The notes under the pieces were generated by a model. That model ran no database searches and was not told where the DNA came from. It saw nothing but the letters and a program-made list of their open reading frames with translations. The position numbers were made by a program, and so were the translations under genes. This document shows, in pieces, positions 1 through 6,183 of a stretch of 8,877 nt of DNA; the first letter of the stretch is position 1; each line of letters opens with the position of its first letter. The stretch spans positions 1 through 8,877 of the forward strand of contig JAIRTY010000514.1 in assembly GCA_031254715.1 (NCBI GenBank), given 5' to 3'. The DNA is from Nocardiopsaceae bacterium. GTDB taxonomy: Bacteria > Actinomycetota > Actinomycetes > Streptosporangiales > Streptosporangiaceae.

Positions 1-717
1 ACCGAGCTGTTCACCGACGCCGCCACCGTGGCGGCCGATCTCAGTGTGGGGATCGCCCTGTTCATCGACGAGATGCAGGACATCCAGGCGACCGACGTGT
101 CCGCCCTGTGCGCGGCAACCCACGAGCTGTCCCAGACCGGCGGCCCGCTGATCGTGGTCGGCGCCGGGCTGCCGCACCTGCCCTCGGTGCTGTCCGCCAG
201 CAAGAGCTACTCGGAACGGCTGTTCCGGTACGTGCCGATCGACCGGCTCGACCGTTCCTCGGCAGACGTCGCGCTGCTGGCGCCGGCTCAGCGCGAAGGG
301 GCGGACTTCACCCCCGATGCGCTCGGCGCCCTGTACCTGGCGGCGGACGGGTATCCGTACTTCGTCCAGGCATACGGCAAGGTGACCTGGGATATCGCCA
401 CGGCGAGCCCGGTCACGGCGGACGACGTCCAGGTAGCGAGCCCGCAGGCGGAGGCCGAGCTTGCGGTCGGGTTCTTTGGCAGCCGGTACGAGCGGGCTAC
501 CCCGTCCGAGCGGGAGTACATGCGGGCCATGGCGTCGCTGGGCGACGACCCGGTGCAGACCGCGCAGGTCGCTGACGAACTCGGCCGCAAGCCCTCAAGC
601 GTCTCCCCGGCCCGGGACAGCCTCATCAAGAAGGGGCTTATCTACAGCTCCGAGCGCGGTCTCATCGCGTTCACGGTCCCGCACTTCGGCAAGTTCCTGC
701 GGACCCAGCCCGCCTGA
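1..717 (+). CDS. AAA-family ATP-binding protein with winged-helix C-terminus (5' truncated)
   Basis: The frame is open from base 1, so the true start and the Walker A loop lie upstream; 238 codons are visible before TGA at 715-717. The Walker B motif is clear as ALFIDEMQDI (nt 55-84, Asp-Glu at 67-72). A beta strand LIVVGAGLPHLP follows, then SKSYSERLFRYVPIDRLD, which is the layout of the actinobacterial AAA ATPases related to Orc1/ExeA-like proteins. From about nt 520 the protein changes to a winged-helix DNA-binding fold: a helix-turn-helix QVADELGRKPSSVSPARDSL, then a wing GLIYSSERGLIAFTVP. Family members are P-loop ATPases of mostly unknown cellular role; the wHTH suggests DNA binding or autoregulation, which is inference. 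GTG at 28 could serve as a start but would remove the nucleotide-binding loop, so it is unlikely to be real. The gene looks intact otherwise. Confidence 0.85.
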   Translation, partial: TELFTDAATVAADLSVGIALFIDEMQDIQATDVSALCAATHELSQTGGPLIVVGAGLPHLPSVLSASKSYSERLFRYVPIDRLDRSSADVALLAPAQREGADFTPDALGALYLAADGYPYFVQAYGKVTWDIATASPVTADDVQVASPQAEAELAVGFFGSRYERATPSEREYMRAMASLGDDPVQTAQVADELGRKPSSVSPARDSLIKKGLIYSSERGLIAFTVPHFGKFLRTQPA

Positions 718-725
718 CCATGCTG

Positions 726-753
726 GGGTCGTAACCGGCTCGGTCAACGACCC
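726..753 (+). terminator. Hairpin terminator after the ATPase gene
   Basis: GGGTCGT (726-732) pairs perfectly with ACGACCC (747-753). Inside it ACCG (734-737) pairs with CGGT (741-744) around a GCT triloop, leaving only a 1x2 internal loop. The structure starts 8 nt after the TGA of the ATPase gene. No U-tract follows, which is common for GC-rich actinobacterial terminators. Confidence 0.5.
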
Positions 754-763
754 GGCTCAGGTC

Positions 764-773
764 ATAGGCCTAT
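764..773. promoter_or_regulatory. 10-bp perfect palindrome upstream of the secreted-protein gene
   Basis: ATAGGCCTAT is a perfect palindrome and one of the few AT-containing spots in the 718-840 gap. It lies 68 bp before the ATG at 841, where an operator or the -10 region of that gene's promoter could be. I see no convincing -35 partner. A palindrome this short can also arise by chance. Confidence 0.25.
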
Positions 774-806
774 CGGCCAATGGCGACTACGACCGGCGCG
801 CCGCCA

Positions 807-835
807 GGCTCGTAGCAATCCAACGAGCCAGGAGG
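807..835 (+). promoter_or_regulatory. 5'-UTR hairpin abutting the Shine-Dalgarno of the secreted-protein gene
   Basis: GGCTCGT (807-813) and ACGAGCC (823-829) form a perfect 7-bp stem around a 9-nt loop (814-822). The next base begins AGGAGG (830-835), which is 5 nt from the ATG at 841 and fixes that start. A stem ending exactly at the SD would leave the SD exposed while shielding the 5' side of the leader. A stabilising or expression-setting role is inference. Confidence 0.5.
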
Positions 836-840
836 CAGTC

Positions 841-1251
841 ATGCACAACCAGCCACGTACCCGGCGCCTGGCGGCGACCGCAGCGATCACCGCCGGTCTC
901 ACCGCTCCGCTTCTGTTCGCGGCCACGCCGGCCTTCGCCTCGCACGGTGGCGGCGGTGGCGTCAGGGCCAGCGGTGCCTGTCACAACGGCGGTCACTTCG
1001 AGCTGAAGGCCAAGCACGACGACGGCAGGATCGAAATGGAATACCAGGTTGACTCGAACCGGGCCGGCCAGAGGTGGGCGGTGCGGGTCACCGACAACGG
1101 GCACGTTGTCATGTCGCGGCACGCCACGACCGCGGGGCGGAGCGGTTCGTTCACGGTCCGGAAGGTCATCGCCAACCGGGCGGGTACGGACAAGATCCAC
1201 GCCCATGCGACCTTCCGGAGCCGCAGCTGCGGAGGCACCGTGCGGCTCTGA
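841..1251 (+). CDS. Small secreted protein with one predicted disulfide, unknown function
   Basis: The gene encodes 136 aa, starting at an ATG with an ideal AGGAGG five bases upstream. The N-terminus is a classic Sec signal peptide: basic RTRR at residues 6-9, a hydrophobic stretch from about 10 to 28, and a likely cleavage after AFA (residue 33). The mature protein begins with a flexible SHGGGGG stretch. It then has alternating polar/hydrophobic segments (ELKAKHD, RIEMEYQVD, RWAVRVTDN, GSFTVRKVI, DKIHAHATFRS) that suggest an all-beta fold. Only two cysteines exist, Cys47 near the start and Cys130 near the end, which could close the sandwich with a disulfide. I recognise no named family; it resembles the many short exported actinobacterial proteins of unknown role. 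It stands alone, between a terminator and the hairpin cluster at 1273-1366. Confidence 0.85.
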   Translation: MHNQPRTRRLAATAAITAGLTAPLLFAATPAFASHGGGGGVRASGACHNGGHFELKAKHDDGRIEMEYQVDSNRAGQRWAVRVTDNGHVVMSRHATTAGRSGSFTVRKVIANRAGTDKIHAHATFRSRSCGGTVRL

Positions 1252-1272
1252 TCGGCCGTTCCGCCTGCCGCC

Positions 1273-1328
1273 GCCGTTCCCGGCCTCACAGCCACCCGCG
1301 GGGGTGTCCCGAGGAGGCCGGGAACGGC
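1273..1328. terminator. Perfect 15-bp stem with nested hairpin, probable bidirectional terminator
   Basis: GCCGTTCCCGGCCTC (1273-1287) is perfectly complementary to GAGGCCGGGAACGGC (1314-1328). The 26-nt loop holds a second stem, CACCC (1293-1297) with GGGTG (1302-1306) around GCGG. It lies between convergent genes ending at 1251 and 1372 and starts 21 nt after the plus-strand stop. The symmetric position and strong stem fit termination from both sides. There is no U-tract. Confidence 0.7.
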
Positions 1329-1332
1329 TCTG

Positions 1333-1366
1333 GCGGAGTATTCCGCACTCTAGCCCTGGAGCTAGA
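1333..1366 (-). terminator. Two further short hairpins after the MauE-like gene
   Basis: TCTAGC (1349-1354) pairs with GCTAGA (1361-1366) around a 6-nt loop, 5 nt past the TAA of the minus-strand MauE-like gene. GCGGA (1333-1337) pairs with TCCGC (1342-1346) around GTAT. Read on the minus strand, these are the first structures RNA polymerase would transcribe after that operon, before the large stem at 1328-1273. Each alone is modest; the cluster is more convincing. Confidence 0.4.
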
Positions 1367-1371
1367 CGATC

Positions 1372-2280
1372 TTAGATTTGCCCAGAAGGCACGGAACTGC
1401 TGCCGCCCGGAACCGGCGACGCGGCCTCACGCTGGCCCGGGACCTGCGCCGGCGCGGGCTGGCCGCCGGGTACCTGCTGGCGCGGCACCACGGCCGACTG
1501 GACGCCGGGCCGGTGCTTCTTCACCTGCACCGCGAACACGATGTCGGATTCAGCCCCGGCCGGGCTGCCCGGGAAGACCACGTACCACCAGCACAGTTCC
1601 CGCCACATGTCGGCGGGCCGGTCACTGCTGATCTCGCCGGCATACCGCCGCCAGTGCGAGCTGCGGCGCAGGGATGCCAGCGCCCGCTCCGCCGGGATCC
1701 GCCGGAGCTCGCACGGCTCGGTGTAGCCCAGCCGCACCAGCGCCTCGCCCACCTCCGGTGAAATCGCCGCCAGCAGCAGCAGTTCCGCCACCAGGAGGCC
1801 GAGGTCAGCCGCGGCGCGCGGGCTCGGAGGCGGCAGCCGGGCCGGCCCGACTCCGATCGTGACCAGCGCGGCGCCGGCCAGCAGGCCGGCCCGGATGATC
1901 GAACGGTACCCGGTCGGCCTGGTGCTGAGGGTGCCGAAGCAGCCGCAGCCGACATCCGGGCGCCGGTCCCGCACCTCGACCAGGGCGCACATCGAGACCA
2001 GGAAGAACAACGCCGCCACCAGCCGCGAGCCGGTGGCCGCCGAGCGGACCAGGCTGCTGTGACCGCCGGCCGTGGCGATCAGCGCGACACCGAGCCCGAC
2101 TTCGACCAGGCACACCAGGAACGCGGCCGGCTGCCGGAGCCGGACCGGGAACAGCTCCGTCGGGCCCAGCCCGGCGCTCAGCGACCCGGTCCGCAGCACC
2201 CGGCTGAGCTTCGCGCCGGCCGCCGTGAGCAAGATCAGCGACAGCACGGGCAGCTGGAGCAGCCTGATGATCTCGATCAT
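1372..2280 (-). CDS. MauE/DoxX-family redox-associated membrane protein with novel C-terminal extension
   Basis: The gene encodes 302 aa, starting at ATG 2280-2278 only 2 nt after the stop of the upstream gene, so the pair is one operon and probably translationally coupled; its own SD is weak. Residues 1-175 are a membrane domain with about five hydrophobic segments (roughly 5-24, 52-72, 84-102, 128-146, 158-174). The cysteine motif GCGCFG sits at 111-116 after the third. That layout is typical of the MauE/DoxX-like family, which in methylamine utilisation and related systems supports disulfide or thiol redox chemistry on the outer side of the membrane. Residues about 180-262 are a soluble region with two more cysteines (190, 230) and conserved-looking Trp/Arg-rich patches (WRRY, DMWRELCWWYVVFPG, DIVFAVQVKKHRPGV). 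I do not recognise this as a named domain. A Pro/Gln/Gly-rich tail ends the protein. The precise substrate is unknown; the adjacent cysteine-rich protein is the obvious candidate. Confidence 0.85.
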   Translation of the reverse strand: MIEIIRLLQLPVLSLILLTAAGAKLSRVLRTGSLSAGLGPTELFPVRLRQPAAFLVCLVEVGLGVALIATAGGHSSLVRSAATGSRLVAALFFLVSMCALVEVRDRRPDVGCGCFGTLSTRPTGYRSIIRAGLLAGAALVTIGVGPARLPPPSPRAAADLGLLVAELLLLAAISPEVGEALVRLGYTEPCELRRIPAERALASLRRSSHWRRYAGEISSDRPADMWRELCWWYVVFPGSPAGAESDIVFAVQVKKHRPGVQSAVVPRQQVPGGQPAPAQVPGQREAASPVPGGSSSVPSGQI

Positions 2281-2282
2281 CG

Positions 2283-3398
2283 TCAGCGCCCCATCGCGAT
2301 CGTCGCGTTGAAGCAGCCCCGTTCAAGGTCACCGCCCAGCGCAGCGAAACTCACCGCGGTCAGGTCCGCGATCCGGCCGCGCGGTGAGGTCCCGCAGGTC
2401 ATGCACCGGTCGCAGAACAGCCGGGCCACCGCGCCGCAGCCGGTGACCGGCAGCGCGCCGACCGTACCGGTGCACTCGTTGCGCACCTGCAGCATGCTCC
2501 CGACCGCCAGGAAGGGCAGGTCACAGCAGGCAACGCCGGGATGCTCGGCGCAGCCGGCCGCCGGGTCGATCGCGGGGTAGGAGAGGCCTTCCGGCGGCTC
2601 GCTGCCCGCGGGCTCGTGCCAGGTGGCCGAGCCCCGGAGCGTCCCGGGCTCGCGGCCGGCCACGACCGGGACCCGGGTCGGCTGGCCGGCCCGGTAGCCG
2701 GGCTGGGCCGTGGCCGGGACGGTGGCCTGCAGTGTGCCTCCCTCGCGTACGCCGATCAGGTCGATCAGGTGCCCGGGATCCAGCCGCGGGAAACGGACCT
2801 GGATCCGGCTGACGGAGCCGGGCGAGATGACCACCGGCTGCGGATCCCTGGTCAGCCCGGTGCCGACCAGCAGCTCGCCCTGGCTCCGTTCCAGGATCGT
2901 GCCGGTGACCCGGCCGATCGCGGCCCAGATGGCATCGGCCACCTGCGGCCGGTCCACGCTGGCGCGCACGATCACCCGGTCCCCTGGCGGGAGCAGGTTC
3001 CCGGCCGCCACCGGAGCGCCCCGCCAGATGACCGTCGCCGGGCCCAGGACGAACCGGACCTCCTGCCCGCCGCAGTCGAGCACGACCACGTGCGGGCTCG
3101 CGTCCAGCAGGGTCCCGGCGGCCACCAGGAACGGCTCACCCGGCCCGGCAGGCCCGGGTGCAGCGCCCGCCGGAGCCGGGGCACGCCCGGCAGGCGCACC
3201 ACCACGTGCCGGGGCGGGACGTGCCGGGGGACCGCCCCCCGCGGCGGCACCAGAAGGGACATCTTCTGCCGGGGCACGCCGGACACCATCCGCAGCCGGG
3301 AAGACCGCCGCCTTGTAGAACCTGCGACGGTCGTTCCTGACGGCCGCTCCCCGGCCGGCACAACGAGCGCAGCAACGGATGCCTGCGCGTTCGGCCAT
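2283..3398 (-). CDS. Cysteine-rich protein with OB-like repeats and C-terminal RlpA-like double-psi beta-barrel
   Basis: The gene encodes 371 aa. The ATG at 3398 has GGGAGG four bases upstream, which supports this start. Order of parts: an N-terminus with Cys9, Cys10, Cys13; a Tat-like RRRFYKAA at 24-31, whose following hydrophobic stretch is very short; a Pro/Ala/Gly linker at about 48-88; and two beta-rich OB/DUF5666-like units at about 90-160 and 161-235. The C-terminal domain (about 255-367) follows the RlpA-like DPBB pattern: GSATWH at the start, DLPFLAVGSMLQVRN for the usual LPFGTxVRVTN, then RIADLTAVSFAALGG for the usual RIIDLSxAAxxxLG. It contains nine cysteines (283, 291, 292, 309, 321, 329, 332, 335, 362). 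RlpA and expansin-like barrels bind or cleave cell-wall glycans, so a wall role is plausible but unproven. It is first in an operon with the MauE-like gene, which suggests its cysteines are oxidised or maintained by that protein. Export is uncertain because the signal is weak. Confidence 0.8.
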   Translation of the reverse strand: MAERAGIRCCARCAGRGAAVRNDRRRFYKAAVFPAADGVRRAPAEDVPSGAAAGGGPPARPAPARGGAPAGRAPAPAGAAPGPAGPGEPFLVAAGTLLDASPHVVVLDCGGQEVRFVLGPATVIWRGAPVAAGNLLPPGDRVIVRASVDRPQVADAIWAAIGRVTGTILERSQGELLVGTGLTRDPQPVVISPGSVSRIQVRFPRLDPGHLIDLIGVREGGTLQATVPATAQPGYRAGQPTRVPVVAGREPGTLRGSATWHEPAGSEPPEGLSYPAIDPAAGCAEHPGVACCDLPFLAVGSMLQVRNECTGTVGALPVTGCGAVARLFCDRCMTCGTSPRGRIADLTAVSFAALGGDLERGCFNATIAMGR

Positions 3399-3433
3399 CT
3401 GCCCTCCCGGGGGCGTGCCTCACCAGCCCCCTG

Positions 3434-3463
3434 ACCATGCGCAATGATCAGCGCCCGCGTCAA
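3434..3463 (-). promoter_or_regulatory. Possible promoter of the cysteine-rich/MauE operon
   Basis: On the minus strand, TTGACG (3463-3458) is a good -35 and CATGGT (3439-3434) a mediocre -10, separated by 18 nt. Transcription would begin near 3427, giving a leader of about 28 nt that includes the GGGAGG site. The -10 is the weak part of this call. Confidence 0.3.
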
Positions 3464-3617
3464 GCGGTTTGGGGTGATTCCGGTTTCAGGCTACGCAGTC
3501 GCGGCAGCCCAGCGGGAGAATATCCGGTCACCCGTCCCGCCCAGGCCAGCGCCAGGCCGGCGCAGAACACCCGCCCCGCCACACAGTGATAGGCGTGGCT
3601 AATGAACGTGTCCTGGG

Positions 3618-3623
3618 TACGGT
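3618..3623 (+). promoter_or_regulatory. Possible -10 element giving a leaderless sigma-factor mRNA
   Basis: TACGGT fits the TANNNT pattern of actinobacterial -10 elements and lies 6 nt before the GTG at 3630. No Shine-Dalgarno precedes that GTG. This spacing is what a leaderless transcript starting on the GTG would show. I see no clear -35, and the downstream alternative start at 3753 would not use this arrangement. Confidence 0.3.
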
Positions 3624-3629
3624 TGCCTT

Positions 3630-4229
3630 GTGAGCGTCGGGGGCGATCACGTGGCGGCCAGGTTCGCGCCTGGGCGGCCCATTCCCGGACGGCCCGTGCC
3701 CGGGCCGTCCCCTTCCGGGCGGCCGGTGGCCGGCCGGGCCCGCGGCGAGGACGTGGGCTTCCGGGACTACGTGACAGCGCGGCGCGGGTCGCTGCTGCGG
3801 ATGGCCTACCTGCTCACCCGCAACATCGCGGACGCGGAGGACCTGCTGCAGGCCGCGCTGGCCAAGACCTTCCAGGCGTGGGACCGGATCGAGGATCCGG
3901 GGGCGCTGGACGGGTACGTCCGCCGGGCCATGGTGAACACGCATATCTCCTGGTGGCGCCGCCGCCGGCTCGAGGAGTACCCCACCGAGGACATACCGGA
4001 CCGGCCGGTGGACGACCACGCGGGCAAGAGCGAGCTGCACGACACGCTGCGCCGGGCACTCGACCGGCTGCCGGAGCGGATGCGGACCGCGGTCGTGCTC
4101 CGCTACTACGAGGACATGAGCGAGGCCGAGATCGCCGATGTGCTCGGGGTGAGCCAGGGCACGGTCAAGAGCACCGTCTCCCGCGCGGTCGCGAAGCTCC
4201 GGATCGACGCAGACTTGCTGGAAGGGTGA
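3630..4229 (+). CDS. SigE-family ECF RNA polymerase sigma factor
   Basis: The gene encodes 199 aa from GTG 3630. Region 2 spans about 45-115: FRDYVTARRGSLLRMAYLLT, then the core-binding AEDLLQAALAKTFQAW, then the -10-recognising basic stretch around SWWRRRRLEEY. Region 4 spans about 140-190: LPERMRTAVVLRYYEDMSE, then the helix-turn-helix EIADVLGVSQGTVKSTVSRA. This matches the SigE-like ECF group common in actinobacteria, which direct transcription of small stress or envelope regulons. The first 41 residues are a low-complexity Gly/Arg/Pro run (GRPIPGRPVPG) not expected in the family. GTG at 3753, after GCGAGG, would give a normal-length 158-aa protein, so the start is uncertain. No anti-sigma factor follows; the next gene is an acyl-CoA synthetase 88 bp on. 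The divergent neighbour is the cysteine-rich/MauE operon, a possible target. Confidence 0.9.
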   Translation: MSVGGDHVAARFAPGRPIPGRPVPGPSPSGRPVAGRARGEDVGFRDYVTARRGSLLRMAYLLTRNIADAEDLLQAALAKTFQAWDRIEDPGALDGYVRRAMVNTHISWWRRRRLEEYPTEDIPDRPVDDHAGKSELHDTLRRALDRLPERMRTAVVLRYYEDMSEAEIADVLGVSQGTVKSTVSRAVAKLRIDADLLEG

Positions 4230-4237
4230 CGATTCGG

Positions 4238-4303
4238 CGGGAGCGTGGCACGATCCCCACCAGGACCACTGTGCGCCCCGGCTGCCCGGCCCCGGCGCTC
4301 CCG
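4238..4303. repeat. Distant 8-bp inverted repeat in the sigma factor-ligase gap
   Basis: CGGGAGCG (4238-4245) is complementary to CGCTCCCG (4296-4303), 50 nt apart, and the second arm ends 2 nt before the AGGAGG of the acyl-CoA synthetase gene. It could form a long-range leader structure or be a chance match in GC-rich DNA. Confidence 0.2.
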
Positions 4304-4317
4304 GCAGGAGGTGGACC

Positions 4318-5958
4318 GTGCGCAGCACGATGATGGACTTTCCGCTGACCGTGACCTCGATCATGCGGTACGGCAGTTCCGCGTTCGGCGGTCGCGAGGT
4401 TGTGACGTTCACCGGTGAGGGCACCCGGCGCCAGACCTACGCGGAGACCGGGGCCAGGGCCGCCCGGCTGGCGAACGCCCTGCGCAGGCTCGGCATCGAC
4501 GGCGATCAGCGGGTCGGCACGATGCTCTGGAACAACTCCGAGCACCTGGAGGTGTACCTGGCCGTGCCCTCGATGGGCGCGGTGCTCCATACCCTCAACA
4601 TCCGCCTCGACCCGGCCCAGCTCGGTTACATCGCGACCCACGCGGGCGACCAGGCGGTGGTCGTTGACGCCACGCTGGTACCGCTGCTCGCGCAGGTGCT
4701 GCCGCACGCCGAGACCATCCGGCACGTGCTGGTGACCGGCCCGGCCGGGACCGCCACCCCGGGCGCCGCCGAGCTGGCCGGGCCCGGCCGCCAGGTGCAC
4801 TCCTACGAGGAACTGCTCGGGGCCGAGCCAGACTCGTTCCAATGGCCCGTACTCGATGAGAAATCGGCGGCGGCCATGTGTTATACGAGCGGTACCACCG
4901 GCCTGCCCAAGGGCGTCGCCTACAGTCACCGGTCCGCCTACCTGCACTCGATGGCGGTCTGCCAGGGGAACGCGTTCGGCATGTCCGAGCAGGACCGGGT
5001 GCTGCCGGTGGTGCCGATGTTCCACGCCAATGCGTGGGGCCTGCCGTACGCCGCGGTGATGTCGGGCGCGGACCTGATCATGCCGGACCGGTTCCTGCAG
5101 CCAGCGGCGCTGGCGCAGCTGATCGAGGCGGAACGGCCGACGATCGCGGGCGCGGTCCCCACGATTTGGAACGGCTTGCTGCAGCATGTCCGCGAGCACG
5201 GCGGTGATCTATCGTCGCTGCGGATCGTCCCGTGCGGCGGCTCGGCGGTGCCGCATTCGCTGATCGAGGCGTACGAAAAGGAACTCGGGGTCCGGATCGT
5301 CCAGGCCTGGGGCATGACCGAGACGTCGCCGATCGGCAGTATGGCGCACCCGCCGGCCGGGGTGCCGGCCGAGGAGGCCTGGGCCTACCGGGACACCGCC
5401 GGCCGGCTGGTGTGCGGGGTGGAGGCCAGGCTGGCCGGGGACGGCGCGGACATCCTGCCGCACGACGGCAAGGCCGTGGGAGAGGTGGAGGTCCGGGGGC
5501 CGTGGGTCACCGGCTCCTACTACCTGGACGACGATCCGGGCAAGTTCCACGATGGCTGGCTGCGCACCGGCGACGTCGGGACCATCGACCCGCTCGGCTT
5601 CGTGACCCTCACCGACCGGGCCAAGGACGTGATCAAGTCCGGCGGCGAGTGGATCTCGTCCATGGAACTGGAGAACGCCCTGATGGGGCACCCGGACGTG
5701 GCCGAGGCGGCGGTGATCGGCGTGCCGGACGACAAGTGGGGGGAGCGGCCGCTGGCCACCATCGTCCGCAAGGACGGGACCACCGTGACCGCCGAGCAAC
5801 TGCGAGAATTCCTGGCCGGGAAGGTGCCGAAATGGCAGCTTCCGGAACGGTGGTCGTTCATCGCCGAGGTCCCCAAGACCAGCGTGGGCAAGTTCGCCAA
5901 GACGCGGATCAGGGACGCGTTCGCGCACGGGGAATACCAGGTGCAGGAAGTCCGCTGA
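4318..5958 (+). CDS. Fatty-acyl-CoA synthetase (AMP-forming ligase, FadD-like)
   Basis: The gene encodes 546 aa from a GTG with AGGAGG (4306-4311) six bases upstream. It belongs to the ANL adenylate-forming superfamily, which activates a carboxylic acid with ATP to an acyl-AMP and transfers it to CoA. Motifs in order: the P-loop YTSGTTGLPKG at 189-199; the HRS after it; MFHANAWG; the adenine-binding WGMTE at 331-335; the ribose-binding TGD with Asp419; the hinge region DRAKDVIKSGGEWIS; and the C-terminal catalytic lysine in PKTSVGKFAKT (Lys525). Nothing essential is missing and the length is normal. The N-terminal MMDFPLTVTSIMRYG is typical of medium/long-chain fatty acid ligases; the chain length cannot be read from sequence. 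It would act in the cytoplasm in fatty acid degradation or recycling. No beta-oxidation genes are adjacent. Confidence 0.97.
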   Translation: MRSTMMDFPLTVTSIMRYGSSAFGGREVVTFTGEGTRRQTYAETGARAARLANALRRLGIDGDQRVGTMLWNNSEHLEVYLAVPSMGAVLHTLNIRLDPAQLGYIATHAGDQAVVVDATLVPLLAQVLPHAETIRHVLVTGPAGTATPGAAELAGPGRQVHSYEELLGAEPDSFQWPVLDEKSAAAMCYTSGTTGLPKGVAYSHRSAYLHSMAVCQGNAFGMSEQDRVLPVVPMFHANAWGLPYAAVMSGADLIMPDRFLQPAALAQLIEAERPTIAGAVPTIWNGLLQHVREHGGDLSSLRIVPCGGSAVPHSLIEAYEKELGVRIVQAWGMTETSPIGSMAHPPAGVPAEEAWAYRDTAGRLVCGVEARLAGDGADILPHDGKAVGEVEVRGPWVTGSYYLDDDPGKFHDGWLRTGDVGTIDPLGFVTLTDRAKDVIKSGGEWISSMELENALMGHPDVAEAAVIGVPDDKWGERPLATIVRKDGTTVTAEQLREFLAGKVPKWQLPERWSFIAEVPKTSVGKFAKTRIRDAFAHGEYQVQEVR

Positions 5959-6001
5959 GGCCAGTGCCCGTTCCTGGGGTACGTTCCCGGGGTGTGTCGC
6001 T

Positions 6002-6023
6002 GCCCGCCGAGTGCTTTGCGGGC
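6002..6023 (+). terminator. Possible terminator after the acyl-CoA synthetase
   Basis: GCCCGC (6002-6007) pairs with GCGGGC (6018-6023) around a 10-nt loop, 43 nt past the TGA. It overlaps the proposed tRNA -35 element, so one of the two assignments may be incidental. Confidence 0.3.
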
Positions 6024-6045
6024 GAGGTCGCGGGGCCGGTACGCT
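6016..6045 (+). promoter_or_regulatory. Probable promoter of tRNA-Ser
   Basis: TTGCGG (6016-6021) and TACGCT (6040-6045) are separated by 18 nt and resemble the actinobacterial housekeeping -35/-10 pair. Transcription would start near 6052, about 32 nt before the mature tRNA, leaving a short 5' leader for RNase P to remove. Confidence 0.4.
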
Positions 6046-6083
6046 GTGGCAGGCTCACAGGGCCCCGGAGGGCTCAGAGTCCA

Positions 6084-6172
6084 GGAGGCTTCGCCTAGTC
6101 CGGTCTATGGCGCCGCACTGCTAATGCGGTTGGGGTTCACGCCCCTCCGGGGTTCAAATCCCCGAGCCTCCG
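6084..6172 (+). tRNA. tRNA-Ser (anticodon GCU)
   Basis: This is an 89-nt class II tRNA, with every arm traceable. The acceptor GGAGGCT (6084-6090) pairs with AGCCTCC (6165-6171). The D stem is GCC/GGC. The anticodon stem CCGCA/TGCGG (6113-6117 and 6125-6129) encloses the loop CTGCTAA with anticodon GCT at 6120-6122. A long variable arm with GGGG/CCCC follows, as expected for serine, and the T arm is CGGGG-TTCAAAT-CCCCG. The discriminator is G (6172), a serine identity base. The 3' CCA is not encoded. It decodes AGC/AGU. Confidence 0.97.
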
Positions 6173-6183
6173 CAAATCACAGC

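Noticed and set aside
461..1006. Plus-strand open frame spanning the ATPase end and the secreted-protein start
   Set aside because: It crosses a terminator hairpin and two better-supported genes; it is Ser/Arg/Pro-rich shadow sequence.
2541..3434. Plus-strand open frame of 297 codons
   Set aside because: It is antisense to the cysteine-rich protein gene, which has the SD, the operon context and the recognisable domains.
3660..3745. GC-rich run with repeated GGCCGG/CCCGGG-like words, considered as a repeat array
   Set aside because: The words are irregular and encode the Gly/Arg/Pro stretch of the sigma factor's first 41 residues or simple GC-rich leader; there is no constant unit or spacer.
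3528..4424. Minus-strand open frame of 298 codons
   Set aside because: It is antisense to the sigma factor gene; the translation is low-complexity and typical of a high-GC shadow frame.
4165..5199. Long minus-strand open frame of 344 codons
   Set aside because: It is antisense to the sigma factor end and the acyl-CoA synthetase, whose motifs are unmistakable. Its translation is Arg/Gly/His-rich with no domain pattern.
5209..5928. Minus-strand open frame of 239 codons
   Set aside because: It is antisense to the C-terminal half of the acyl-CoA synthetase and has no domain signal.
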